Shown here one piece after another: positions 1 to 9,146 of a DNA stretch of 64,000 nucleotides (positions are counted from its first letter, which is position 1; the number at the start of each line of letters is the position of its first letter). Both the position numbers and the translations under genes were made by a program. The notes beneath the pieces were generated by a model, which saw only the letters and a list, made by a program, of their open reading frames with translations, was not told where the DNA came from and searched no databases. Source of the DNA: an uncultured Paracoccaceae bacterium (lineage in GTDB: Bacteria > Pseudomonadota > Alphaproteobacteria > Rhodobacterales > Rhodobacteraceae); assembly GCA_947492825.1 (NCBI GenBank), contig CANLNT010000001.1:2294001-2358000 (forward strand), written 5' to 3'.

Positions 1-1092
1 TTCGAGACCGGCGAGGGCTTTGACTGGGCCACCGGCGAGGCTTTGGCCTTTGGTTCGCTTGCCGTCGAAGGCTACCCGGTGCGCCTGTCGGGTCAGGATT
101 GTACGCGCGGCACCTTTAGCCACCGCCACTCTGCCCTGATCAATCAGGACACCGAAGAACGGTACTACCCGCTTAACAACATCCGCGAGGGCCAGGCGCA
201 GTACGAAGTCATCGACTCGATGTTGTCGGAATACGCTGTGCTGGGCTTTGAATACGGCTATTCGTTGGCCGAACCCAATGCGCTGGTGATGTGGGAGGCG
301 CAGTTTGGCGATTTTGCCAATGGTGCGCAGATCATGTTCGACCAGTTCATCAGCTCTGGCGAAAGCAAATGGTTGCGGATGTCGGGCCTCGTCTGCCTGC
401 TGCCGCATGGCTACGAAGGTCAAGGGCCTGAACATTCCAGCGCGCGCCTAGAACGGTTCCTGACGATGTGCGGTGGTGACAACTGGATCGTCGCAAATTG
501 CACCACGCCTGCGAATTATTTCCACATCCTGCGCCGTCAGGTGCATCGCGACTTCCGCAAGCCGCTGATCCTGATGACGCCAAAGTCGCTGTTGCGCCAC
601 AAGATGGCCGTCAGCCGGGCCGAGGAATTCCAGACTGGCAGCTCGTTCCACCGGGTGCTGTGGGATGATGCCCAGCAGGGCAATTCTGACCTGACGCTCA
701 AGCCCGACGACAAGATCAAGCGCGTCGTGATGTGTTCCGGCAAGGTCTACTTTGACCTGTTGGAAAAGCGCGATGAGATGGGGCTGGATGACACCTATAT
801 CATGCGGTTCGAGCAGTTCTATCCCTTCCCCGCGCAATCGGCGGTGAACGAATTGCAGCGTTTCAAGAATGCCGAAATGGTCTGGTGCCAGGAAGAGCCC
901 AAGAACCAGGGCGCGTGGTCGTTCATGGAACCCAATATCGAATGGGTCCTGACCCGGATCAAAGCCAAACATTCACGGCCTGCCTATGCCGGTCGCGCCG
1001 CCGCTGCCAGCCCCGCCACGGGGCTTGCCAGCCAGCACAAAGCCCAACAAGCAGCACTCGTCGCAGACGCGCTGAATATCAAAGGAAACTAA
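1..1092 (+). CDS. sucA: 2-oxoglutarate dehydrogenase E1 component (C-terminal part, 5' end outside window)
   Basis: This is the thiamine-dependent E1 subunit that decarboxylates 2-oxoglutarate and passes the succinyl group to the E2 lipoyl domain in the cytoplasmic OGDH complex. The reading frame is open from base 1, so the gene begins upstream and only about 363 C-terminal residues are visible. They include the transketolase-like pyrimidine-binding region (ALAFGSLAVEGYPVRLSGQD, SRGTFSHRH-like segment, MWEAQFGDFANGAQIMFDQF) and the C-terminal domain with the E1-typical EEPKNQGAWSFMEP motif. The stop lies 3 bases before the sucB start, so translation is probably coupled. Identity is secure from the motifs and from the sucB partner. 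Confidence 0.96.
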   Translation, partial: FETGEGFDWATGEALAFGSLAVEGYPVRLSGQDCTRGTFSHRHSALINQDTEERYYPLNNIREGQAQYEVIDSMLSEYAVLGFEYGYSLAEPNALVMWEAQFGDFANGAQIMFDQFISSGESKWLRMSGLVCLLPHGYEGQGPEHSSARLERFLTMCGGDNWIVANCTTPANYFHILRRQVHRDFRKPLILMTPKSLLRHKMAVSRAEEFQTGSSFHRVLWDDAQQGNSDLTLKPDDKIKRVVMCSGKVYFDLLEKRDEMGLDDTYIMRFEQFYPFPAQSAVNELQRFKNAEMVWCQEEPKNQGAWSFMEPNIEWVLTRIKAKHSRPAYAGRAAAASPATGLASQHKAQQAALVADALNIKGN

Positions 1093-1095
1093 GTC

Positions 1096-2286
1096 ATGAG
1101 CACCGAAGTCCGCGTCCCCACCCTTGGCGAAAGCGTCACCGAAGCCACCGTCGCAACATGGTTCAAACAGCCCGGCGATGCCGTGGCGGTTGATGAAATG
1201 CTCTGCGAGCTGGAAACCGACAAGGTCACGGTCGAGGTACCAAGCCCCGTCGCTGGCACCCTGTCTGAAATTGTCGCCGCCGAAGGCGACACCGTTGGCG
1301 TTGATGCGCTGTTGGCCCAGATCGCCGAGGGCGACGCGGCCCCGGCACCCGCCGCCAAACCCGATGAGGGCGCGACAGCAACCGAAGAGGCCCCTGCCCC
1401 GGCTGCCGGAAAGGACGTCGAAGACGCGCCATCTGCGAAAAAGCTGATGGCCGAAAACAACCTGACGGATGTGCAGGGCACCGGCAAAGATGGTCGCGTG
1501 ATGAAAGAGGATGTGCTGAACGCCCTTGCAACCCCGGCCCCGGCACCCGCCGCAGCGCCCCGCGCACCCGTGGCCGCCGATCAGGCCGCGCGCGAAGAAC
1601 GGGTCAAGATGACCCGCCTGCGCCAGACCATCGCCAAGCGCCTGAAGGACAGCCAGAACACCGCCGCGATGCTGACCACCTATAACGAGGTCGACATGAC
1701 CGAGGTCATGGCATTGCGCAATGAATACAAGGACTTGTTCCTGAAGAAACACGGCGTGAAACTGGGCTTCATGTCCTTCTTTACCAAGGCCTGCGTACAC
1801 GCCCTGCGCGAAGTGCCAGAGGTCAACGCCGAAATCGACGGCACCGACATCGTCTACAAGTCTTACGTCAACATGGGGATCGCGGCTGGCACGCCCACCG
1901 GCCTTGTGGTGCCGGTCATCAACGATGCCGACCAGATGTCATTCGCCGCCATCGAAAAGGCGATTGCCGAAAAAGGTGCGAAGGCGCGTGACGGCAAGCT
2001 GTCGATGGCTGAAATGCAGGGCGGCACCTTCACCATCTCCAACGGTGGTGTCTACGGCTCGCTGATGTCGTCGCCCATCCTGAACCCGCCACAGTCGGGC
2101 ATCCTTGGCATGCACAAAATTCAGGACCGTCCCATGGCGATCAACGGGCAGGTGGTGATCCGCCCGATGATGTATCTGGCGCTGTCCTACGACCACCGGA
2201 TCGTCGACGGCAAAGGCGCTGTGACGTTCCTTGTGCGGGTGAAAGAAGCGCTTGAGGATCCACGGCGGTTGTTGATGGATCTGTGA
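1096..2286 (+). CDS. sucB: Dihydrolipoyllysine-residue succinyltransferase, E2 of 2-oxoglutarate dehydrogenase
   Basis: E2 core of the OGDH complex; it transfers succinyl from lipoamide to CoA. The 396 residues are the usual length. The N-terminal lipoyl domain carries the lipoylated lysine K43 in ETDKVTV. An Ala/Pro-rich linker follows, then a peripheral subunit-binding domain around residues 109-145 ([23 protein letters not shown]). The catalytic acetyltransferase domain ends with the active-site HRIVDG (H367, D371). Start ATG 1096 follows an AAGGAAAC-like ribosome site at the end of sucA. The next genes are read in the same direction but after a 94-base gap. Confidence 0.97.
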   Translation: MSTEVRVPTLGESVTEATVATWFKQPGDAVAVDEMLCELETDKVTVEVPSPVAGTLSEIVAAEGDTVGVDALLAQIAEGDAAPAPAAKPDEGATATEEAPAPAAGKDVEDAPSAKKLMAENNLTDVQGTGKDGRVMKEDVLNALATPAPAPAAAPRAPVAADQAAREERVKMTRLRQTIAKRLKDSQNTAAMLTTYNEVDMTEVMALRNEYKDLFLKKHGVKLGFMSFFTKACVHALREVPEVNAEIDGTDIVYKSYVNMGIAAGTPTGLVVPVINDADQMSFAAIEKAIAEKGAKARDGKLSMAEMQGGTFTISNGGVYGSLMSSPILNPPQSGILGMHKIQDRPMAINGQVVIRPMMYLALSYDHRIVDGKGAVTFLVRVKEALEDPRRLLMDL

Positions 2287-2380
2287 CACCGACAATGGTC
2301 ATTGATAGGTGCACACGCCTTGGGGGGAAGCAAAGCGCCCTCCAAGAGGAAGGTCAGCCCATGTCTGGATGTGTGAAGCG

Positions 2381-2866
2381 ATGACCATCTTTCCCGAAGT
2401 AACTCGACGGCAGATGCGAATTGCGCGGGTGCGGTGCATTTTGCTGTTTCTGCTGTTCACCTTCTCCCTGATATACAGCGTGTTTGTATTGATCCCGACC
2501 CGAACCGACCTTTGGATTCATGGTCTGGCTGCGTTCACTTTCAACAGCTTCGTGGTTTGCATTTCGATCTTTACCTATCAAATTGAAACCAGCGTTTCGC
2601 GCTTCAAGTCTGAAAGAGTCAGAAAGCTCTCACCTGAGACGATGTTGCCGCTTCTGCTTTTCGTTCCGCTCTTTTCGGTCGCGACAAGCACACTGCAGCA
2701 GGTAGCGCGCTACGAGTCAGTGCCACTCATGTACGCCTCCGCTCTTGCAAATATTCCGTTTATGGCGTTCATGATCCACGGATGCTGGCACGGAATACGT
2801 GATCCCTACATGCCGGCCGCCTTCAAGATCAGGCTCCGCAACGGCGCGGAAAGTCAGCGCTCATGA
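2381..2866 (+). CDS. Hypothetical multi-pass membrane protein
   Basis: About 161 residues that I do not recognise. After a basic N-terminus (RRQMRIARVR) there are four hydrophobic segments: ILLFLLFTFSLIYSVFVLI, WIHGLAAFTFNSFVVCISIF, LPLLLFVPLFSVA, and LANIPFMAFMIHG. An inner-membrane protein is therefore likely. An in-frame ATG at 2309 would add 24 residues with no membrane character and no better ribosome site, so I prefer ATG 2381. The stop overlaps the start of the MAPEG gene by ATGA, which implies translational coupling. It lies between sucB and lpdA, but nothing in its sequence ties it to the dehydrogenase complex. Confidence 0.6.
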   Translation: MTIFPEVTRRQMRIARVRCILLFLLFTFSLIYSVFVLIPTRTDLWIHGLAAFTFNSFVVCISIFTYQIETSVSRFKSERVRKLSPETMLPLLLFVPLFSVATSTLQQVARYESVPLMYASALANIPFMAFMIHGCWHGIRDPYMPAAFKIRLRNGAESQRS

Positions 2867-3276
2867 CCCCCGAACTCACCGTCCTCACCTTCGCCATCCT
2901 GCTGCAAGCGCTCCAGTTCTGCTGGCTCTCTGTTGCGGCCAACCTTGAGCTTGGGCCGGGCAAGACGGCCTCGCCGCGTGATCCCGAACGGCTTGGCGGG
3001 AAGCGGCTGGAAGAGCTGGCGAGCGCCAAAACCGGTCGCCTGTTTCGCGCGATGAACAACCACTTCGAGGCGCTGATCCTTTTCACCGCCACCGTCGCCG
3101 TGATCAGCCTTGCCGACAAGAACACCGGCTTTTCCGCGATCTGCGCCTGGACCTATCTTGGCGCGCGCATCCTTTACGTCCCCGCCTACTATTTCGGCCT
3201 CGTCCCCTGGCGGTCGCTGATCTGGTTTGTCGGGTTTACCGCCACGATGCTGATGTTACTGTCAGTATTCATCTGA
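2863..3276 (+). CDS. MAPEG family membrane protein
   Basis: 137 residues with four hydrophobic helices. A cytoplasmic loop contains GRLFRAMNNHFEALILFTA, matching the R-A-x-x-N-x-x-E signature of the MAPEG family (membrane-associated proteins in eicosanoid and glutathione metabolism). Bacterial members sit in the inner membrane and mostly have no assigned substrate. The ATG overlaps the TGA of the previous membrane-protein gene by four bases. The gene lies within the sucAB...lpdA block, an arrangement I associate with Roseobacter relatives; no functional link to OGDH can be read from the sequence. Confidence 0.82.
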   Translation: MTPELTVLTFAILLQALQFCWLSVAANLELGPGKTASPRDPERLGGKRLEELASAKTGRLFRAMNNHFEALILFTATVAVISLADKNTGFSAICAWTYLGARILYVPAYYFGLVPWRSLIWFVGFTATMLMLLSVFI

Positions 3277-3381
3277 TCGCGCGTGCACCGCACGGTTCAC
3301 GCGTCATAAGACCCCAGGCAGCACGGAATGTTGCCGCGATGTGCACGGGTTGTGCATCGTCAAAATGCCAAGGAGAGGCCC

Positions 3382-4770
3382 ATGGCCAACTACGACGTCA
3401 TCATCATCGGTTCCGGCCCCGGCGGCTATGTCTCGGCCATTCGCTGCGCCCAACTGGGCCTGAAGGTCGCTTGTGTCGAAGGGCGCGAAACGCTTGGCGG
3501 GACCTGCCTGAACGTCGGCTGCATCCCCTCCAAGGCGCTGCTGCATGCCACCGAAATGCTGCACGAAGCGCAGCACAATTTCGCGGAAATGGGCCTGAAG
3601 GGCAAAGCGCAATCCGTCGACTGGAAACAGATGCTGGCCTATAAGGACAAGACCATCAGCCAGAACACCGGCGGCATCGAATTTCTCTTCAAAAAGAACA
3701 AGATCGACTGGCTCAAAGGCTGGGGATCAATTCCCGAGGCGGGCAAGGTCAAGGTCGGGGAAGAGGTGCACGACGCCAAGCATATCGTGATCGCAACCGG
3801 ATCTGAGTCATCCTCTCTGCCCGGCGTTGAGGTTGACGAAAAGACGGTCGTGACGTCGACCGGCGCACTGGAACTGCCAAAAGTGCCCAAAAGCCTTGTG
3901 GTCATCGGCGCGGGCGTGATTGGGCTGGAACTCGGCTCTGTTTATGCGCGGCTTGGGTCAGAGGTGACCGTGGTGGAATTCATGGATGCGATCACCCCCG
4001 GTCAGGACGGCGAGGTTGCCAAGGTCTTCCAGAGAATGTTGAAAAAACAGGGTCTTAACTTTGTCATGGGGGCCGCCGTACAAGGTGTCACCGTCAAGTC
4101 GAACAAGGCCACCGTGACCTACAAACTGCGCAAGGACGACAGCGAGGCGACCCTGACCGCGGACACCGTGCTGGTCGCCACAGGCCGCAAACCTTACACC
4201 GACGGGCTGGGCCTTGACGCGCTGGGGGTCGAGATGTCGGACCGCGGCCAGATCAAGACGGACGCCAATTATGCCACCAATACCAAGGGCATCTATGCCA
4301 TCGGTGACGCCATCGCGGGCCCGATGCTCGCCCATAAGGCCGAGGACGAGGGCATGGCCGTCGCCGAAGGCATTGCAGGTCAAAAGCCACATGTGAACTA
4401 CGGCGTGATCCCCGGTGTGATCTACACCCACCCCGAAGTAGCAAGTGTGGGCGAGACCGAAGAAACCCTGAAAGAACAGGGCCGTGCCTATAAGGTCGGC
4501 AAATTTTCCTTTATGGGCAATGCCCGCGCAAAGGCTAATTTTGCCGGCGATGGCTTTGTCAAAATCCTTGCCGACAAGGCCACCGACCGCATTCTTGGTG
4601 CCCATATCATTGGCCCCATGGCAGGTGACCTGATCCACGAGGTTTGCGTCGCAATGGAATTTGGCGCCGCGGCAGAAGACCTCGCCCGCACCTGCCATGC
4701 GCATCCGACCTATTCAGAAGCCGTGCGCGAGGCGGCACTGGCCTGTGGCGACGGCCCGATCCATATGTAG
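3382..4770 (+). CDS. lpdA: Dihydrolipoyl dehydrogenase (E3)
   Basis: FAD- and NAD-dependent E3 that reoxidises dihydrolipoamide for OGDH and potentially for other lipoyl complexes such as glycine cleavage. The 462 residues fit the family. Visible motifs are the FAD-binding [11 protein letters not shown] near the N-terminus, the redox disulfide [13 protein letters not shown] (C42/C47), the NAD-binding [11 protein letters not shown], the second FAD motif [22 protein letters not shown], and the C-terminal HAHPTYSE catalytic pair (H441/E446). I chose ATG 3382 because AGGAGAGG lies just upstream; an earlier in-frame ATG at 3328 would add a non-homologous 18-residue leader. Confidence 0.97.
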   Translation: MANYDVIIIGSGPGGYVSAIRCAQLGLKVACVEGRETLGGTCLNVGCIPSKALLHATEMLHEAQHNFAEMGLKGKAQSVDWKQMLAYKDKTISQNTGGIEFLFKKNKIDWLKGWGSIPEAGKVKVGEEVHDAKHIVIATGSESSSLPGVEVDEKTVVTSTGALELPKVPKSLVVIGAGVIGLELGSVYARLGSEVTVVEFMDAITPGQDGEVAKVFQRMLKKQGLNFVMGAAVQGVTVKSNKATVTYKLRKDDSEATLTADTVLVATGRKPYTDGLGLDALGVEMSDRGQIKTDANYATNTKGIYAIGDAIAGPMLAHKAEDEGMAVAEGIAGQKPHVNYGVIPGVIYTHPEVASVGETEETLKEQGRAYKVGKFSFMGNARAKANFAGDGFVKILADKATDRILGAHIIGPMAGDLIHEVCVAMEFGAAAEDLARTCHAHPTYSEAVREAALACGDGPIHM

Positions 4771-4796
4771 GTCTTTCTTTTGAATGAAAATTTGCC

Positions 4797-4834
4797 GGGG
4801 GGAGGCGCGCAAGCGCCCGGGAGGCTAGCCCCCC
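4797..4834. terminator. GC-rich palindromic hairpin between convergent lpdA and gntR
   Basis: Outer arms of six G (4797-4802) and six C (4829-4834) enclose an inner GGCGC-GCAA-GCGCC hairpin (4804-4817). It lies where two convergent genes end and could terminate both, although no long T tract follows. Its architecture (CCGGGGGGAG, inner hairpin, then a C-run) resembles the element at 62440-62480, so it may instead belong to a family of repetitive extragenic palindromes. Confidence 0.4.
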
Positions 4835-5481
4835 TACCCCTTGAGCAACCGCAGGCCCTTGGTCGCATCGGTGCGCACGGCCAGCCGCAAACCCGGCTCG
4901 TCGCCCGCACGCAGGGCCGAGATGATCAGCCGGTGGGTCACTGGCGGCTCTGCCCGGTTCAACCGCCCATAAAGCGCCCGCATGGTGGGCCCCAGTTGCA
5001 GCCAGACGGTTTCGGTCATCGCCAGCATCGCCGGGGCCTGCGCGCGCAGGTAAAGCGTGCGGTGAAACTCCAAATTCATCCGGATATAGCCTGTCGCATC
5101 ATGCCGCGCGATCATCTGGCTGACGCCGTTGTTGATCGCCTCCAGCCGCTCGATCAGGGCAAAGTGGGCGCGCGGCAAGGCGCGGCTGGCCAGTTCCGGT
5201 TCCAGCAAGGCGCGCAGCGTTGCCAGCTCTTCGATGCGTTCATTCGTCAGCTCTGGGGTCGAGACACGGCCAGAAGACGACAAGAACAGCGCGCCTTCTG
5301 CTGCCAGCCGGCGGATCGCCTCGCGCGCGGGCGTCATCGAGACCCGGTATTCCTTGCCGATCCCGCGCAAGGTCAGCGCCTGACCGGGCGCAATCTCGCC
5401 ATGCATGATCCGCGTGCGCAGGGCGCGGTAGACGCGGTCGTGGACGACACCGGCGGTGTCAGGTGTGCGAGGTTGGATCAT
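4834..5481 (-). CDS. GntR family transcriptional regulator (FCD type)
   Basis: 215 residues. The N-terminus is a GntR winged helix-turn-helix (VHDRVYRALRTRIMHGEIAPGQALTLRGIGKEYRVSMTPAREAIRRLAAEGAL). It is followed by an all-helical FCD-type effector domain (ELATLRALLEPELASRAL, HRTLYLRAQAPAMLAMTETVWLQLGP) with the metal-binding His expected of FadR-C-like domains. A perfect palindrome, TTTGTGATCACAAA, lies 5 bases upstream of its start codon, so autorepression is likely. The metallopeptidase gene upstream is co-directional (42-base gap). The effector is unknown; FCD regulators often sense organic acids. Confidence 0.9.
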   Translation of the reverse strand: MIQPRTPDTAGVVHDRVYRALRTRIMHGEIAPGQALTLRGIGKEYRVSMTPAREAIRRLAAEGALFLSSSGRVSTPELTNERIEELATLRALLEPELASRALPRAHFALIERLEAINNGVSQMIARHDATGYIRMNLEFHRTLYLRAQAPAMLAMTETVWLQLGPTMRALYGRLNRAEPPVTHRLIISALRAGDEPGLRLAVRTDATKGLRLLKG

Positions 5482-5486
5482 GTCGC

Positions 5487-5500
5487 TTTGTGATCACAAA
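5487..5500. promoter_or_regulatory. Palindromic operator upstream of gntR
   Basis: The 14-bp perfect palindrome TTTGTGATCACAAA sits immediately upstream of the GntR start codon (5479-5481), overlapping the translation initiation region. Its size and symmetry match operators of FCD-type GntR dimers, so an autoregulatory site is the simplest reading. Confidence 0.6.
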
Positions 5501-5523
5501 TCAAAATTCGGTCAAGGGCAGGC

Positions 5524-6213
5524 TCAATCGAACTGCACCCGGTGCAAATCCGTCCCATGTGCCCGCAACCAACCGCGGTGCGCGGCATAGTCCGGCATCA
5601 GCCCGGCCACCACAGTCCAGAAGGCGGCAGAGTGGTTCATTTCGACCAGATGCGCGACTTCGTGCGCCGCGACATAGTCCAGCACCGCAGGTGGTGCCAT
5701 GATCAGCCGCCAAGAATACATCAACACGCCCTTGGACGAACATGACCCCCAGCGTGACCGCGTATCCCGCAGGCTTAGCTTTTCATAGCGCCGTCCCACC
5801 AGTGCTGCATAGTGATCCGACCGGTCCGCCAGCACATCCCGCGCGTGATGCTTCAGCACCGCCTGCACCTTGGGGCCAATGGCGCGTGTGGTTTGTGGCA
5901 GGATCAGGCTGTCGTCCGTCAGATGCGGGCGCTTGACCGCGCCCAGACGAATGGTCAGCGGGGCACCGCGAAACGGGATGCTGGCCCCTTCGACCACGGG
6001 CTGCGGCCCTGCCACCTGTGACAGGTGTTTGCGCAGCCAATCCTCGCGCGAAGACAGAAACGCCAGCGCCTCGCGGTCAGAGGCGCGCGGCGGCAGCGTC
6101 AGGCTGACCTTACCGTCCAATCGCGACACGCGCAGCGACATTTGCCGCGCCTGTGCGGATTGCCGGATTGCAACTGCAATCGGGGGGTTGCCAAGGGTCA
6201 GTTCCCGGCCCAT
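5524..6213 (-). CDS. YgjP/SprT-like zinc metallopeptidase (DUF45, M48-related)
   Basis: 229 residues of the cytoplasmic YgjP-type metallopeptidase family. The zinc site is visible as H184-E185-VAH188 (HEVAH) with a likely third ligand at H194 in EMNHSAAFW. It is preceded by the family motif RSRWGSCSSKG. The N-terminal part is beta-rich (LSLRVS...GKVSLTLPP), as in homologues. The protein substrate is unknown. The gene is divergent from the FYDLN-acid gene (112-base intergenic) and upstream of gntR on the same strand. Confidence 0.9.
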   Translation of the reverse strand: MGRELTLGNPPIAVAIRQSAQARQMSLRVSRLDGKVSLTLPPRASDREALAFLSSREDWLRKHLSQVAGPQPVVEGASIPFRGAPLTIRLGAVKRPHLTDDSLILPQTTRAIGPKVQAVLKHHARDVLADRSDHYAALVGRRYEKLSLRDTRSRWGSCSSKGVLMYSWRLIMAPPAVLDYVAAHEVAHLVEMNHSAAFWTVVAGLMPDYAAHRGWLRAHGTDLHRVQFD

Positions 6214-6325
6214 ATCCGTCCTTTACGCCGCTTGTCTGCCAAAGACTTTGACACCGTCATTGGGTTATGGCAGTTGGCCCGGATAGCCCGCAAGGGCCGC
6301 TCAGAATTTTTGAAGGGGAAATCCC

Positions 6326-6658
6326 ATGCCGAACGAAGAATGGGGCACAAAACGCCTTTGCCCGACGACTGGCAAACGCTTTTATGACCTTGGCAAAGAC
6401 CCGATCGTCAGCCCTTACACAGGCGAGGTTGTGGCGGTCGATACCTCCAAGACCCGCACGATGCAGGCCGACGCCGAAGACGCGCAGACCAAGAAGCTGA
6501 AAGAGACATCGGAAGAAGAGGATCTGATCCTCGACGATGATGACGATTCTGATGAAGACGTCGATCTTGGCGATGATGTGCTGGATGATGACGACGACGA
6601 CGATGATACCGTCAGTCTGGACGAACTGGCCGACGTTGCCAGCGATGACGACAGCTAA
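6326..6658 (+). CDS. TIGR02300 / FYDLN-acid family protein
   Basis: 110 residues. A compact N-terminal domain carries WGTKRLCPTTGKRFYDLGKDPIVSPYTGEVV, which contains the family's namesake FYDLN-like motif. The long, extremely acidic Asp/Glu tail has runs of D in DDDDSDEDVDLGDDVLDDDDDDDD. The family is widespread in alphaproteobacteria and has no settled function. The low-complexity acidic tail suggests an interaction with a basic partner or cations (inference). The ATG follows TTGAAGGGGAAATCCC, a good ribosome site. tRNA-Ala lies downstream on the same strand. Confidence 0.93.
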   Translation: MPNEEWGTKRLCPTTGKRFYDLGKDPIVSPYTGEVVAVDTSKTRTMQADAEDAQTKKLKETSEEEDLILDDDDDSDEDVDLGDDVLDDDDDDDDTVSLDELADVASDDDS

Positions 6659-6727
6659 TTGTCAAACGGGGCGTGATTTTTGGACTTGATCCCGCCCCGT
6701 CAGCCGCATAAGTAGCGGCCACGGTCA

Positions 6728-6803
<76 letters not shown>

Positions 6804-7005
6804 AATTCCCCTTTTTGACATGATCGCTTTTGTCCTGCGTTGGTTGGCATTGCCTGCAGCGTGCGAGGTGGTGCGCGGCAAGATCGAAAAGCGCCCGATA
6901 TGGATGGCGCATCTAGTTTTTGCACACCGGTTTTATCCTATACATCCCTGCCAAACTTTGTTGAAACATCAGTGGCTTTGATGATCCCGGACCGGAACCG
7001 CTGAC

Positions 7006-8499
7006 GTGACGAATACTTTATACAACGCACTTTTTGCCCCGCATGCGCAGAACGACGCGCTGTTTCTGGAATTGGATGACGGTGCCAGCTGGACCTATGC
7101 GCAATTTGTGGCACGGGCGGCCCAGATGGCGCATGTGCTGGCGGATGTGGGTGTGACCCCCGGCGACCGCGTTGTTGTGCAGGCCCCGAAAAGCGCCGAC
7201 GCGCTGGCCCTTTATGCCGGCGCTGTGCAGGCGGGCGCGGTCTATCTGCCTTTGAACACCGCCTATACCCAAAGCGAAGTTGGCTATTTCGTCGGGGATG
7301 CCGACCCGGCCCTGATCGTCTGCGACCCGGCGAGCCTGCCGCAGATGACTGCGCTGACCGGGACCAGCGGCATCCCGGTGCTGACGCTTGCTGCGGACCA
7401 GACTGGCACGCTGAGCCGAGCAGCGGACACATTTGCAACCACGTTCGAAACCGCCGCACGCAGCGCAGATGATCTGGCGGCCTTACTTTATACCTCGGGC
7501 ACGACGGGGCGGTCCAAAGGCGCGATGATGAGCCATCGCAATTTGCTGTCGAATGCCCGGACGCTGACCGATCTTTGGCAGATCACGGCACGCGACAGGT
7601 TGATCCACGCGCTGCCGATCTTTCACACCCACGGGCTTTTTGTGGCGATGAATACCAGCTTTCTGGCGGGGGCGTCGGTGCGCCTGATGGCGGGGTTTGA
7701 TCTGGACGATATTCTGGATGCCCTGCCGCGCGGCACGCTGTTGATGGGGGTGCCCACGTTCTACACCCGGCTGCTTGCGGATCTACGGCTGACCCCGGAT
7801 CTGGCAGAAAACATGCGGCTTTTCATCTCGGGCTCTGCCCCGCTGTTGGCTGAGACGCACAGTGACTTTGTCGCGCGTACAGGCCACCGCATTCTGGAAC
7901 GCTACGGCATGACAGAGACGAATATGATCACCTCTAACCCCTACGAGGGGCCCCGCGTTGCTGGCACGGTGGGCTATCCTTTGCCGGGGGTTGAGGTGCG
8001 GCTGATGGCGGACGGCGCGCCTGTCGCGCATGGTGAGATCGGCATGATCGAAGTGCGCGGCGACAACGTGTTCCAAGGGTATTGGAAGATGCCCGACAAG
8101 ACCGCCGAAGAGATGACAGAGGACGGTTTTTTCATCACCGGCGATCTGGGGGTTGCCACATCCGACGGGCGGATCAGCATCGTTGGGCGGCAAAAAGACC
8201 TGATCATCTCGGGCGGTTTCAACATCTATCCCAAAGAGGTTGAGGATGTGATCAACGCCGTGGATGGCGTGCTGGAAAGTGCTGTGATCGGCGTGCCGGA
8301 CGCGGATTTTGGCGAAATCGTTGTGGCCGTTGTTGTGCTTGTCGATAGCGCGCTGACGCCGAGCGACCTGGCCGCCGCAGTGGCCCCGCATCTGGCCCGT
8401 TTCAAGCATCCGCGCCGGTTTGAGGTCGTGCAGGCGCTGCCACGCAATACGATGGGCAAGGTGCAAAAGAACGCGCTGCGCGACCGCTTTGGCGGCTGA
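7006..8499 (+). CDS. matB: Malonyl-CoA synthetase
   Basis: 497-residue member of the acyl-adenylate-forming (ANL) superfamily; predicted to ligate malonate to CoA with ATP in the cytoplasm. Motifs are the P-loop-like LLYTSGTTGRSKGAMMSHRNL, the ERYGMTETNM A5 motif typical of MatB, the hinge region GRQKDLIISGGFNIYPKEVE, and the C-terminal catalytic lysine in RNTMGKVQKN. Length and the MatB-type ETNMITSNPYEG region favour malonate over acetate or fatty acids. The start appears to be GTG 7006 with a weak ribosome site. No malonyl-CoA decarboxylase gene is adjacent, so the source of malonate cannot be inferred here. Confidence 0.9.
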   Translation: MTNTLYNALFAPHAQNDALFLELDDGASWTYAQFVARAAQMAHVLADVGVTPGDRVVVQAPKSADALALYAGAVQAGAVYLPLNTAYTQSEVGYFVGDADPALIVCDPASLPQMTALTGTSGIPVLTLAADQTGTLSRAADTFATTFETAARSADDLAALLYTSGTTGRSKGAMMSHRNLLSNARTLTDLWQITARDRLIHALPIFHTHGLFVAMNTSFLAGASVRLMAGFDLDDILDALPRGTLLMGVPTFYTRLLADLRLTPDLAENMRLFISGSAPLLAETHSDFVARTGHRILERYGMTETNMITSNPYEGPRVAGTVGYPLPGVEVRLMADGAPVAHGEIGMIEVRGDNVFQGYWKMPDKTAEEMTEDGFFITGDLGVATSDGRISIVGRQKDLIISGGFNIYPKEVEDVINAVDGVLESAVIGVPDADFGEIVVAVVVLVDSALTPSDLAAAVAPHLARFKHPRRFEVVQALPRNTMGKVQKNALRDRFGG

Positions 8500-8965
8500 C
8501 CTAGACGTCCCAGTCCATCACCACTTTGTACGCGGCGATTTGTTTGGGAATATCGCCCGGGATCGCGATGGCGTTGGCTTGGGGTAGGCACGGGGTCGTT
8601 GGTTAAGCTGCCCGGTCTGTGGGCGACGACACCCAGCATGTTGCGGCAAAGTGGGGCCCGTCCGGCGCGGTCTGGACAACGAGGTCGCGTTGCAGGAAAG
8701 CGGCGCGGTACCATCGACTGTCACAGTCAAATGTGCGGGCCGTTTCATGACACCCCGATCGGGCATTCGCCGCTTGAAATCGTGGCGCGGCGCGGCGATT
8801 ATCTGACTTGTGTTGTTTCGCGGACCTTGGTGTGCAGCCAAAGACACCTATCGTCCGTCACGGCATCACAAAACATGATGTTGGAGCTGCTGGGTAGATC
8901 TGGATAAGGGATTTGACGGGACACCGGGCCGGAAATGACCACGACACCCAACAATCGGAGGCACA
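8500..8965. other. Gene-poor stretch, possible gene remnant
   Basis: No convincing intact gene lies between matB and the miniprotein. On the minus strand, bases about 8503-8590 encode an open tail ending IPKQIAAYKVVMDWDV-stop. It reads like a genuine C-terminus but has no upstream coding continuity in the same frame. Open frames on both strands here have poor composition and no ribosome site. I consider it decayed coding DNA, family unknown. Confidence 0.3.
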
Positions 8966-9082
8966 ATGCCTGACTATCTACTTGATCTGCTGTCCTGGGT
9001 TGTGGCCTTCATCGTGCTTGGCGTCGTCTGGCGCTGGCTGCAAACCCGGCAGTCCCGTCGCAAAGATGACGACGACGCATGA
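8966..9082 (+). CDS. 38-residue single-pass membrane miniprotein
   Basis: ATG 8966 is preceded by CGGAGGCACA, a strong ribosome site at good spacing. The frame runs 38 codons to TGA 9080-9082. The product begins MPDYLLDLLSWVVAFIVLGV, a single hydrophobic helix, and ends in a basic-then-acidic tail (WRWLQTRQSRRKDDDDA). This implies a small inner-membrane protein with the C-terminus in the cytoplasm by the positive-inside rule. No homologue is recognised. The main alternative is a chance open frame, but a good ribosome site, a clean helix and charged flanks together make a real gene plausible. Confidence 0.5.
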   Translation: MPDYLLDLLSWVVAFIVLGVVWRWLQTRQSRRKDDDDA

Positions 9083-9146
9083 CGTTGCATGGTGCCGACC
9101 ACGGTGACGGCGATCAGATCAGCCCCGCCCTGCGGTTCCGGCAAAC

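Noticed and set aside
4780-5493. 237-codon plus-strand frame opposite gntR
   Set aside because: The GntR helix-turn-helix and FCD domain on the minus strand, with an operator at its start, account for the region. The plus-strand frame starts inside a hairpin and has no known domain.
8599-8907. 102-codon plus-strand frame downstream of matB
   Set aside because: No ribosome site, odd composition and no recognisable domain. I treat the stretch as non-coding or decayed.
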